Of a stretch of DNA of 18,649 bases, positions 8,552 to 17,672 are shown in pieces. The notes beneath the pieces are model-generated. The model saw nothing but the letters and a program-made list of their open reading frames with translations, had not been told where the DNA came from and did not search any database. The position numbers and the translations under genes were made by a program. Source of the DNA: Zelonia costaricensis (Eukaryota > Euglenozoa > Kinetoplastea > Trypanosomatida > Trypanosomatidae); NCBI GenBank assembly GCA_030849075.1, contig JASAOO010003037.1, positions 1 to 18,649 on the forward strand. Direction: 5' to 3'. The first letter of the stretch is position 1. Every line of letters starts with the position of its first letter.

Positions 8552-9020
8552 GCCACGGGGCAACCTGCGCGTGCGCGGTGCGCGACTTTGTCCCGCTCCC
8601 TCCCCACAACTCTATTCAGCACACCTGGCGTAGTTGGAGCCGTATCGCAGACGTTTCGGGCTTGATCAGATGCTGCACGGCTCTTGTATTGTGCTGTTCT
8701 CTTGTGTGTGCGTCTGAACCGTTTTTATCGTCGCGTTGTTTTTTTCTCATTTCCCCCTTTCTGTTTTCAGATTGCGTTGCACGCACTTTGTCTTCTTTTA
8801 TGGAGGAAGTGACGCGGGCTGTCCTGGCTTGTGGGCACACGGTAACGTTCCAGCTAGCCCTTCGTCCCTCGCTTCGGCTTTCCACTCATCTCCACATCGA
8901 GTGCTCATGTTCTATTTTCTCTTTCTCGAGACGGTGCATGCGCTCTTGGTTTTCTTGTTGTGCATCACGTCCGACGCATGCTCGGCGCCCTGGCTTGTGT
9001 GTTGAAGGACACACCAGAGC

Positions 9021-9055
9021 CTCTCTCTCTCACTTTATCGTCTCTCTCTCTCTCC
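9021..9055 (+). repeat. (CT)n repeat tract
   Basis: Two CT dinucleotide runs are separated by a short T/C-rich spacer. Such a tract could act as a splicing or polyadenylation signal in trypanosomatids, but no gene start follows closely. Confidence 0.85.
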
Positions 9056-9882
9056 ACTTCATCTTTTTGTGTGTGTGTTGTTGCTTGAGTGAGGGCCACC
9101 TCTTGTGTGTGAGATGCCTGCCCGCGCAGAAGCTGCGTCACTCTATCCCACTGCACGCGCCCTGCGTCTCAGCGCCGAGTACGCAGGTTCTCTCGACGGT
9201 GCGCGTCGGACTCGCCATCCTTGTACGCACCACCAACGACGCGCACGTGCTTGTGCGTCGTGTGCAGTTCCTCCCTGCACGCCGAGGTGCTCGCGTTCGA
9301 CGCACGTGCCCACCGACGTGCCGCTCGCGGCCTGCCGGCACCGCCCAAGCCGCTCCACGGCGGTGTTCATGCTCCAGCTTGGCGCATGTCCGTCTCCATC
9401 TCTCTCTCAATTCGGCCACTCGTTGCTCTTCGTGTGGTGCTCTCAAGGGCTTTGCGATTATCGGACGGTGGCACCTTCTTTTCCGTGAATTCGCGAGTGC
9501 GTGATGTGCTGGGGCGTTTCGGGGAGCGCGCGTGGACCCGTGTGTGGTTGTCTTCCCTGGCTCTTGAGCCGATTAGCCGTGACACAAACGCCGCTAGAGG
9601 AGGTGGACGTCGCTGTTCTGCGGGAACAACAAGAAGGTTCGGTGGAAAGAAACAACAGGGTCACTCTCTCACGTCTCGACTGTGGAGACAAGCAACAACG
9701 CGAGCACCGAAAAATCATCTCACGGCACCGTTCAAAAAAACAGCAAAAACGAATGAATCCGCACAAACGCTGCACGACACAATGCAAGAAGAACGTGTCA
9801 CCCTGGTTTGAGGCGTGCGGCTCTTTCGTGCGAGACAACCCATCAGCTGGTTCAGAGAGCGGCGCGCGCCTTCACTTCCACC

Positions 9883-9883
9883 N
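9883..9883. other. Undetermined base (N)
   Basis: A single ambiguous base in non-coding sequence. It marks an assembly or sequencing uncertainty and affects no gene called here. Confidence 0.99.
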
Positions 9884-10053
9884 CCGCCTCCTCTTTCGCG
9901 GCCCACATCGGCTCCACAGCGACACTAGAGAGCCACTCCCATCTCTCAGTTTCGAACATCTCTGTAGGAACTTGTTCATTGCCGTCATTGAACCTCAGCA
10001 AGCGCAACCATCGGTGCCGCCGCTGTCAGCGTACTGGAGAGGGACAAAGCACT

Positions 10054-10069
10054 CACACACACACACACA
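10054..10069 (+). repeat. (CA)n microsatellite
   Basis: A short CA dinucleotide run in the long intergenic region before the giant gene. Confidence 0.88.
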
Positions 10070-11049
10070 GCCCTTGCGTTGGCTCCCATCTTCCGTGATC
10101 CTCCGTATCCCCGCGCCCTCTGGTGAGTTTTGTGGTGCGTTCTTCGTCTTGCTGACCGTGCGGCGTGTGGCGTGCGAAAGGTGGGGAGTGCGTTGGCGCT
10201 CACGTGGCGGTGAAACTTGGCAGAGGCACCGCCTCCCGTTCTTCGCCTGTCCGCCGACACCTGTGCTGCACAACCTTCTCTTCCTCCCTTGACGGCGGCA
10301 GTTCCTTTTTCCGTGTCACCGGGCTGCGTGACTCCGGCTCCGTGTGCATTGCCGTCTCACCTGCTTTGCCTTTCCTGCCCCGCTTCCTCCTGTTGCGCTG
10401 CACTTTACCGCCGTGCTCACACGCGCTTTGGGGGTTGAGAGGGGGGGTGCGGGGACTGTACCAAAGCCGAACGGTCCGTTGCGTGGCGTGTCGCGTGCCG
10501 GTCGTGCATGGCACGTGGAGAAAAAGTCGATCTATACCCTGTCCCCGCGTTTCTTCGCCCTGTGCGTTTGTTCCTTTGCTCCCCGCACACTGCTGCTGCT
10601 GCCGCTACTGCGTGTCCCGCAAACCGCACGAGGTTCTAGGGCGCCCGTTCTCCCTTGGCCCGCACACTTGCAGACTCTCCTCTTATTGTCGGCATCTGAC
10701 AGCGGAGCCCCCTCCCACCACCACCACCCCTTCCACCTGCGCCTTGTTAGGCGCCCCTTCTTCATCTTTATTTTTGCGTGTGCGCACTTTGCAGCCGGTG
10801 CCGCTCTTCGCTCTTTTTTGCCATCAAGCTGCGACCACCCCGTTCCACCAAGCCTCTGCTCTGGCGCGCGCGGGAGCCGGGTGGCTGGCCTGCGCGTGAC
10901 GTGTTTCTTTACGCGTCGTCCATCACGGGGGCGCTGGCCAGCATTGCCTCGGCGAATTGCACCGCAACAAGAGGCACCGCAGTGTGCTGTAGATTGCACT
11001 ACACCGCCTCCGCTGGAGGTTTCGTGTTGCACGCATCTTTCGCTAGGCG

Positions 11050-11089
11050 CCACTCCCTCTTTCTCTCTTCCGTGCTGGGTCCTCTCCAG
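11050..11089 (+). promoter_or_regulatory. Trans-splice acceptor for the kinesin-ROCO gene
   Basis: A pyrimidine-rich stretch (CACTCCCTCTTTCTCTCTTCC, then CCTCTCC) ends in CCAG with AG at 11088-11089, 24 bases before the ATG at 11114. An alternative AG lies at 11104-11105. It supports the 11114 start over in-frame ATGs further upstream. Confidence 0.6.
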
Positions 11090-11113
11090 ATCGCGGCGAA
11101 CGCAGGCGCTGTC

Positions 11114-14100
11114 ATGAGCGAGAGCCCCACTGCTGTGGCGGCTGGCGCTGCTGCTGCTGCCGCCGCGCAAGAGGCGGACATAAGCCGGGCTCAGTCCGCT
11201 GCGCCTTCGAGCGAGAACAGCACGGAGGAGAACACGGGGTATGAGGAGGGGCGCATCACCGTCAGCGTCCGAGTGCGCCCGCTCAACGCGCGGGAGAGCA
11301 AGCTCGATGTTGGTCTCTGTATTGCCGCGCTGCCGGGCTACAGCACCATCTACATCCTCCCCTCGGGCGAGTCGGAGGCGCAGTTGCGGGGTCTGCTCGC
11401 CGCCGACCCACAGCTGCGCGGCACGCGACACCACCGCTTCACCTTCGATCACGTCTACCCCACCGACGCCACACAGGAAGAGGTGTACGACCAGATCGGG
11501 CGGCCGGTGCTGGAGTCGAGCTTCCGCGGCTACCACACGTGCATCTTTGCGTACGGCCAGACCGGCAGTGGCAAGAGCTACTGCATGATGGGCGCCGACG
11601 GCGGTCGTACCATCGACGTGGCCCCCGGCATCATTCCGCGCCTGTGCCGCGAGATGTTCGTCGAGATGGACAAGCGGCGGCAGGCGGCCACCGACAGCGG
11701 CGCGGAGGTCGACTTCAGCGTCTACGTGAGCTACCTGGAGATCTACCGCGAACGCGTCCGCTCACTTCTCGACGAGGTGCACGATGCGCGGCTCGTCTCG
11801 GCGGGCAACGCTGGCGGAGACGCCGGCGCCGCCTCGCCACGCCCGCTCGGCGCGTCGCTGCGCCGCCCGAACGCGCAGCATACGGCTGCGATGGGTGACT
11901 CCAGCGACGCCGCCCTGCGGGTGCGCGAGCACCCCACGCTGGGTGTGTATGTGGAGGGCCTCGCGGAGATCCCGGTGACGAGCGAGGAGCAGGTGCTGCG
12001 GCTCATGGTGCGCGGCAACCAGCGCCGCCACACCGCCTCCACAAAGATGAACGACACGTCAAGTCGCTCACACGCCATCTTCACGCTGCAGCTGCTGCAG
12101 AAGCGCACACACACGGTGCCCTCGAGCGAGGCGGCAGCGATGGCACCGGAAGGCGGCGGCGGCGGCGGTGCAGCCAGCTACGGGGCGCCATCGGCGGCGG
12201 CGGTGCTTGCGGCCGCTGGCGCCACGGAGACCGTGACGACCATGACGACACAGCTTGGCGCGAAGATCAACCTCGTCGACCTCGCTGGCAGCGAGCGAGC
12301 CAAGGCGACGGGCGCGGAGGGCGAGACGCTCAAGGAAGGCGCGCAAATCAACAAGTCGCTCACCACACTCGGCATCGTGATCAACGCCCTCGCCGCGCAG
12401 TCGTCCGCGAACGCGGCGAGTGGCGCTGCGCACGCTATCGGCTCACCCCTCGCTCGCGGCACGGCGAAGCGGCACATCCCGTACCGCGACTCCACGCTCA
12501 CCTTCCTGCTGAAGGAGTCGCTCGGCGGCAACAGCAAGACCTTCATGATCGCCACTGTCAGCCCCAGTGCCGACAACTACGACGAGTCACTCAGCACGCT
12601 GCGGTACGCGGATCGAGCCAAGGCGATCGTCATGAAGGCGTTTGTGAACGAGACCGCCGGCGACAAGCGCATCCGCGAGCTCGAGGAGGAGGTAACGCGG
12701 CTGCGCGAGCAGATCCGGTCGCTGCTGTCCGCTGAAGCCCAGCGCTTCTCGGTGTCGGAGGGACCCGTGGCGCTGCGCGACAGCGAGTCTATGCCACTGC
12801 CCTCGGAGCCCTGCATAGTCCCGTATGTGAGCGAGGACGAACGCGAGGCGAGGCACGAGCGCCACGGCTTCCCCCGCACGGCCGTGATGGAGGTGGGCGC
12901 GGGCGAGGCGCAGGGTGGCGTTGTCGCAGTGGAGCCACCGCGGGGCTCCTGCGAGGGCGACGGGACGCGGGGCACAAGCCCGACCCCGTCCGCGTCGCCC
13001 TCGTCCGACTGGCACCACGAGGAGTCGAGCGCCGTCGTCGTGGAGACGCTGCACTCGGAGCTGCGCCGCGCTGAAGAGTTGATTCGGCAGATGTCAGACA
13101 CGCAGGCAGAGCGGGACTCGCACGTGGCCCAGCTCATCCGGCGACACGAAGAGGAGCAGGCCGCCAGCCGCGCCGCGGCCGTCACGATGGCTGCCGCGGC
13201 CGCCGCGGCCGCCGCGAGCAAGGAGGCCGAGAAGAATGCGGCAAGCGCCATGACAGCGACGATGCGGCTGCACCGCGAGGAGCCGTACCTGCTCAATATG
13301 GACGGCGCAGGCGACTGGGTCGTGGCCTACCTGGGGCCGGCAGAGACGCGCGTAGGCTGCTTCGAGGACCACCGCCGCGGACGTCACGGCGCTCACGACG
13401 AGAACAACGGCGGCGACTCCGTCGACTCCTCGATCGTCCTCTCGTCGCGTGCCTCGGTGTCATCTTCCGGTGCCACAGGCGATGCAGGACAAACTGCTGA
13501 TGGCTGCGAGGCGGTGCGTCGCGTGTGCATTCCTCGCGAGTTCGGCGATGGCATCGGGGCCCCGCATTGCGTTCTCGATCGCTCAGGCTTGACTGCCGCG
13601 GCGGCGGCGGCGAAGACGGTGCTCCGGGCGTGCCCGGGCTTCGACACGTACGTGATGCGCCCCCTGTCTCGCACCCCGTTTGTGGTCAAGGGCGGCGACA
13701 CGTTCACGGTGCAGAGTGGCGACGTGCTGGACCTTGGCAATGACCACATTCAACTCAAATACATGGACCCCACCGAGCCACCCGTAACAGCGCGTGGCCG
13801 TCGCACCGCGCCGGTGCCGCCCAAGATCGCCCTCTCCGGCCCAGCATCGGCGGAGTGGACCGGCAGCGATCGCGGGGCCAGCTCTGCCGCCGCCTCACGC
13901 GCGTCCGCTGGGCACCGGCAAGAGGCGGCCGCAGCCGACGCGCTGCGGCAGCGAAGGAGGCAGAGGATGGGGCCAGCAGGGGGTGCGGACAACGCCGCTG
14001 ATGCTGCAGGCGCCAGCGCCACTGGAGTGCGCGGCGGCGGCGGTGACGCCCCTGCGTTGGCGCTGTACGACAGCTTCTCCTCGCAGTCTGCATACGAGGA

Positions 14101-17100
14101 AGCGGACAATGCGGAGGGCGGGGCTGAGCCGGCCCAGTACGCAAGCGACACTGACAGCCACAGCGGCGACTCCTTCAGCGACTCCGAAAGCGACGAGATG
14201 CCGAGCCCGGGTGCGGAGCAGCCGCGGTCGCAGGCAACCACGCCGTCCCCACCGCTCAGCCGTCCGGTCATTCCGGCCTTGGCCTTCGGCAAGGCGTTTC
14301 CAGGAAGCCGCTTCTCCCCGCCGCCCCCTCCTGCAGCGCCAGCTCCGGCGGTTTCCACGTACGCAGCGGTGGGGCCCGCGGACGGTGTCGCCGCATCGTC
14401 AAACCCCTTCGAGTCCACCAGCAGCTACACCGGGAGCGAGCCGGACGACCATGAAACGTACGATGTGCAGGAGGGGTCGGGGATGGAGCAGACCACCTCC
14501 GACCTGGGCAGCACCACGCGGAGCCAGCACACCGGCACCGGCGCAGGAGGCGTCAAGGGCCTCACCTTCTCGCTCCCGTTGTCGCGGCTCGTGCCTACGC
14601 ACTCGGCTCCTGGCGCGCCAGGAGCTCCGGCGAAGCCGGCGCGTCCCGTCAAGACCCGTGTGCCCAGCAAGCGCACCCCGCAGACGGCGCACCTCAACCC
14701 CAACTCGGCCCTCTCCCTGTCGGAGATGCAGGCGATGCGGACGAACGCGTCCTCTGGCACGTACCGCAGCGAGCTGCCCCCGCGCTTTGTGGGCCGCTAC
14801 AACCTCCTTCTCGTCGGGCCCTCCGGCAGCGGCAAGAGCACGCTGGTCGACAACCTCGCCAAGGAGGACGAGCCGTGGCTGCAGTCCGCCTTCTCCGTCT
14901 TGACCAGCAGCGCGCGCGGCCTTGGTGGCGTCAGCGCCTCCGGCGGCGGGGGCCGCCCGACGTTTGGAATCCACACCACAACCATCACCGCCCCTGGCGC
15001 CACACCCATGAACCTCCACGTCCACGAGCTTGGCGGCACGCCGTGCTTCAGCCCGCTGCTGGACCAGCTGCCGTCCCACCGCGTCACGTACTTGCTGTGC
15101 TTCCCGCTGAACAGCGGGCCGCCGCTCATGGCGCTGCGTGGCATTGTGGAGGACATCCTGTGCCGCACCGACAGCCACACCGTCGCGCTCATCTTGGTCG
15201 GCACCCACGCCCACCTCAGCAACGCCGCGGGTGGGGCGAAGGGCGAGACGGGCGGCCTCTTCTCACGCCGCCTCAGCCCGGTGCGGCAGGCGATGCTGAA
15301 GCGGCAGATGGAGGAGGTGGAGCTGCAGGTCGCGAGCCTCATCCAGATGCTGCAGCCCTTCCCCCAGCTGCGGCCCACCATCGTCGGTCGCTTCGCAGTG
15401 GACAACGCGCAGCGGCAGGTGTACGCGACGGGGTACCGGGCGGTGGAGGGCTTCCCAGAGCTGCTGCAGTGGCTCGGTGACACGGCGCGCGATCGGTGCA
15501 AGGCCGACGCCGACTTTGCCGGTGGCTTGGTGCCGGCCCGCTGCATGGAACTGGGCCGCCAGGTCGGGCTGCTGCGGGAGCGGGGCAAGTGGTGTCTATC
15601 CCTGCGCGACTTCAAGGCCCTCGCGACGGCGGTGAGCTCGCAGTACGACACGGCGCCCCCTGCCGGCGCAGACGGGACGCTCGCCCGCGACATTCTACGC
15701 CAGCACATGCAGCTGCTGGCCGACTGGGGCGTGCTCGCTCACCGCTTCCGCAGCACGCCGTTGCGCCAGCACGTTATTCTCGATGTGGTGTGGCTGTGCC
15801 GCCTGCTGACCACGCTCGCGTGCTGCGCGCTGGTCGCGACGGCGGAGTCGGACGGGCTGACAAGCGAGGAGGCGGCGACGCTGGTGGACGTGGCGGGCGA
15901 ACGGGGTTCAGTGCTGCTTTCCAAGAAGGAGGCGGCGCTGCGCATTCTGCTCACCCCCGGCGCAGAGCGCATCGTCGATGTCGTCAAGGTGGCTACGACC
16001 GACACCCCGCACCTGCTCCGCTATGGCGTGCTGTCCATGCCCGTCCTCGTGACGATGCTGGAGCCGCACTTCAGCGAGTGCGGAGAAGGGGGCGGCGCGC
16101 AGCGCGGCGCAGGGGCGGGGCGGCGGGTCGACAACGCGGCGCTCAACTTGATCGCCCGCGGCGACCCGTCCACGACGGACGCCCGCTACGCCGTTCCACT
16201 GGCGGGGGTGCTCGAGCTGCTCGTGCTGTGCGACTTTATCATTGCCGGTCGCAAGCTGCTCTTCAGCCCAGGCAGCGACAGTGGCGAGCCAGCGTCCGTC
16301 GCCGCACCGCAGAGCGGCGGAGGCACACACAACGCCACGACACAGGGCAGCGGTAACACCGCGGAGGACGAGGACGCAGACGGCATCGACCCGGCGAAGG
16401 AGAGCTTCGTCGTGTACCCGCTGCACTTCCGCACGCCCGCGTCGGCCGGTGTGACGTGGCTGATGCCGTGCTTCCTCTCTGGCCCGTTTTACGTCTTCAA
16501 GATGGACATGGTGCCGCGCAACTTCTTCCCGAAGCTGCTGTGCCGACTGGCAACCGTGTCAGACCGCATCTACCTCGGCCCCGCCGTGGCGCAGCGCTGG
16601 GGCGGGCCGACACAGCGCTGGGGATCGGACGCGGCTCGCTCGCGCGGCGGTAATGGCGGGCGCCGCCCCCCGGCGGGTCCATTTGATGCGTACTTCAGCG
16701 AGTGCGCTGGCAAGTCGTTTGTGCTGCCGCACTTCGCGGGGCAGCGCCCGCACGCACCCGAGGACGGGTCGCCGCGTCGCCGCGACGGGTTCTGGTTTGA
16801 CGCGGCGTGGCTGCTGTACAAGGATGGCGCACGAGGTCGTGGCGTCGACAATGCCGCTGGCGACCCGCACGGGGACGACGGGGACGACGACGATGGCGAC
16901 AACTGTCGCGTCCTGGTGCGTCTGGTGCACCACAGCATCTTTCTCTCCTTTCACTGCCACCGCGTCGCGACGTCAGCCGGCGTTGGCGGTGGCGGTGGCG
17001 GCGATGCCGGCTCGGCGAGCCCTGGGGTGCAAGATTTCTACGAGGCGGTGCTGGAGGCGGTGCGGCACGTTGTGGAAGAGTACCCTGGGGGCAAGTGCGG

Positions 17101-17605
17101 CGAGTCGATGCAGTGCTGCGTGGACCCAACGGCGCTGCTCGAGATGGAGTTGCGCCACCCCGCGGTGCAGTCGGACCGCGAAACCGCCGCCATGGACAAG
17201 TACGTGCGCTTCGCCAGCATCAGCGACAACCTGAACAGCCTGGAGCGGGTGCTGGCCAAAAGCGGGACGGCGCTGCGCACGGCGCGAACGGCGCGGCGCT
17301 CGCACGGCGCCGCGGCGGCGGCGGCGTCAGAGGAGCAGGGAGAGGATGAGAACACGTACGTGCCGCTCCTGCGCAACTTCAGCGCCACGGCGCCGCTAAA
17401 CGTGGCTGAGTGCATTCGCCGCTGGAAGACGGAGCAGCACTTTTTTATTTCGACCGAGGTGGAGGGGCGTCTGGTGCGGGCATTGCAGGAGCTCGGCGGT
17501 TGCTACCACCGCAGCCGCAGCGAGGACGCATCCGCAGTGATGCGGAACAGCTGCTTCGCGCTGGACAACCTGCTCGATGTGCTTGCCCGCGTCGACACAG
17601 CCTAG
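11114..17605 (+). CDS. Kinesin-FHA-Roc-COR chimera (giant kinesin with ROCO module)
   Basis: Encodes about 2163 residues. The kinesin motor spans about 48-505, with P-loop GQTGSGKS (148-155), SSRSH (316-320), DLAGSE (389-394) and the C-terminal RYADRAK. Low-complexity inserts lie at about 222-266 and 331-378. A short coiled coil starts at 517 and a second helical stretch runs from about 640 to 720, including poly-Ala. A kinesin-3-like FHA domain (722-885) shows TRVG (745-748), HC (818-819) and DTYV (844-847), split by an insert of about 45 residues. A disordered Ser/Pro/Gly/Ala-rich linker follows to about 1225. A Roc GTPase-like domain then carries P-loop GPSGSGKST (1235-1243), a G2-like Thr1283, a G3-like HELGG (1304-1308) and a G4-like VGTHAH (1362-1367). 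COR-like sequence runs from about 1473, with its second half at about 1765-2005 ending in a YPGG/CC segment like the end of ROCO COR domains. No LRR or kinase domain is seen. The motor and FHA calls are secure. Roc-COR rests on motif order and is strong but unaligned. A role in microtubule cargo transport or flagellar work is inference. Confidence 0.9.
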   Translation: MSESPTAVAAGAAAAAAAQEADISRAQSAAPSSENSTEENTGYEEGRITVSVRVRPLNARESKLDVGLCIAALPGYSTIYILPSGESEAQLRGLLAADPQLRGTRHHRFTFDHVYPTDATQEEVYDQIGRPVLESSFRGYHTCIFAYGQTGSGKSYCMMGADGGRTIDVAPGIIPRLCREMFVEMDKRRQAATDSGAEVDFSVYVSYLEIYRERVRSLLDEVHDARLVSAGNAGGDAGAASPRPLGASLRRPNAQHTAAMGDSSDAALRVREHPTLGVYVEGLAEIPVTSEEQVLRLMVRGNQRRHTASTKMNDTSSRSHAIFTLQLLQKRTHTVPSSEAAAMAPEGGGGGGAASYGAPSAAAVLAAAGATETVTTMTTQLGAKINLVDLAGSERAKATGAEGETLKEGAQINKSLTTLGIVINALAAQSSANAASGAAHAIGSPLARGTAKRHIPYRDSTLTFLLKESLGGNSKTFMIATVSPSADNYDESLSTLRYADRAKAIVMKAFVNETAGDKRIRELEEEVTRLREQIRSLLSAEAQRFSVSEGPVALRDSESMPLPSEPCIVPYVSEDEREARHERHGFPRTAVMEVGAGEAQGGVVAVEPPRGSCEGDGTRGTSPTPSASPSSDWHHEESSAVVVETLHSELRRAEELIRQMSDTQAERDSHVAQLIRRHEEEQAASRAAAVTMAAAAAAAAASKEAEKNAASAMTATMRLHREEPYLLNMDGAGDWVVAYLGPAETRVGCFEDHRRGRHGAHDENNGGDSVDSSIVLSSRASVSSSGATGDAGQTADGCEAVRRVCIPREFGDGIGAPHCVLDRSGLTAAAAAAKTVLRACPGFDTYVMRPLSRTPFVVKGGDTFTVQSGDVLDLGNDHIQLKYMDPTEPPVTARGRRTAPVPPKIALSGPASAEWTGSDRGASSAAASRASAGHRQEAAAADALRQRRRQRMGPAGGADNAADAAGASATGVRGGGGDAPALALYDSFSSQSAYEEADNAEGGAEPAQYASDTDSHSGDSFSDSESDEMPSPGAEQPRSQATTPSPPLSRPVIPALAFGKAFPGSRFSPPPPPAAPAPAVSTYAAVGPADGVAASSNPFESTSSYTGSEPDDHETYDVQEGSGMEQTTSDLGSTTRSQHTGTGAGGVKGLTFSLPLSRLVPTHSAPGAPGAPAKPARPVKTRVPSKRTPQTAHLNPNSALSLSEMQAMRTNASSGTYRSELPPRFVGRYNLLLVGPSGSGKSTLVDNLAKEDEPWLQSAFSVLTSSARGLGGVSASGGGGRPTFGIHTTTITAPGATPMNLHVHELGGTPCFSPLLDQLPSHRVTYLLCFPLNSGPPLMALRGIVEDILCRTDSHTVALILVGTHAHLSNAAGGAKGETGGLFSRRLSPVRQAMLKRQMEEVELQVASLIQMLQPFPQLRPTIVGRFAVDNAQRQVYATGYRAVEGFPELLQWLGDTARDRCKADADFAGGLVPARCMELGRQVGLLRERGKWCLSLRDFKALATAVSSQYDTAPPAGADGTLARDILRQHMQLLADWGVLAHRFRSTPLRQHVILDVVWLCRLLTTLACCALVATAESDGLTSEEAATLVDVAGERGSVLLSKKEAALRILLTPGAERIVDVVKVATTDTPHLLRYGVLSMPVLVTMLEPHFSECGEGGGAQRGAGAGRRVDNAALNLIARGDPSTTDARYAVPLAGVLELLVLCDFIIAGRKLLFSPGSDSGEPASVAAPQSGGGTHNATTQGSGNTAEDEDADGIDPAKESFVVYPLHFRTPASAGVTWLMPCFLSGPFYVFKMDMVPRNFFPKLLCRLATVSDRIYLGPAVAQRWGGPTQRWGSDAARSRGGNGGRRPPAGPFDAYFSECAGKSFVLPHFAGQRPHAPEDGSPRRRDGFWFDAAWLLYKDGARGRGVDNAAGDPHGDDGDDDDGDNCRVLVRLVHHSIFLSFHCHRVATSAGVGGGGGGDAGSASPGVQDFYEAVLEAVRHVVEEYPGGKCGESMQCCVDPTALLEMELRHPAVQSDRETAAMDKYVRFASISDNLNSLERVLAKSGTALRTARTARRSHGAAAAAASEEQGEDENTYVPLLRNFSATAPLNVAECIRRWKTEQHFFISTEVEGRLVRALQELGGCYHRSRSEDASAVMRNSCFALDNLLDVLARVDTA

Positions 17606-17655
17606 CGAAGCCGCGGGGAGAGAGGAGAGGAGAGGGGGTAGGCGAGTCACATAGT

Positions 17656-17672
17656 TGTGTGTGTGTGTGTGT
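17656..17672 (+). repeat. (GT)n microsatellite
   Basis: A short GT run about 50 bases after the stop of the giant gene, in its probable 3' UTR. Confidence 0.88.

Larger units (their letters stand above)
8552..11113 (+). other. Long intergenic region upstream of the kinesin-ROCO gene
   Basis: About 2.56 kb with no gene I can support, the largest gap in the window. Composition changes along it: T-rich 3' UTR-like sequence (8580-8790), CT repeats (9021-9055), a more GC-rich patch (9110-9370), a purine-rich stretch (about 9590-9790), a CA repeat (10054-10069), then pyrimidine-rich sequence up to the next splice site. It contains one undetermined base (N at 9883). Long open frames here read as Ser/Arg/Pro/His-rich low-complexity sequence without domains. 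It could hide a small ncRNA or a degenerate SIDER-type retroposon, but I cannot show either. Confidence 0.65.

Noticed and set aside
7432..9504. 690-codon open frame overlapping the third carboxypeptidase in another frame
   Set aside because: Its first part is a frame-shifted shadow of the M32 gene with Arg/Ala/Gly-rich sequence and the rest runs into spacer. No motif supports it.
9501..10292. 263-codon open frame in the long spacer
   Set aside because: It crosses the N at 9883 and a CA repeat, shows no recognisable domain, and is not preceded by a convincing splice signal near its start.
10165..10899. 244-codon open frame before the kinesin-ROCO gene
   Set aside because: Cys/Ser/Pro/His-rich translation without motifs, in pyrimidine-rich sequence that fits UTR or spacer better.
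10778..11113. In-frame N-terminal extension of the giant kinesin (112 more codons)
   Set aside because: It lies upstream of the splice acceptor at 11088-11089 and has no domain character. The ATG at 11114 is 24 bases after the acceptor and shortly before the motor.
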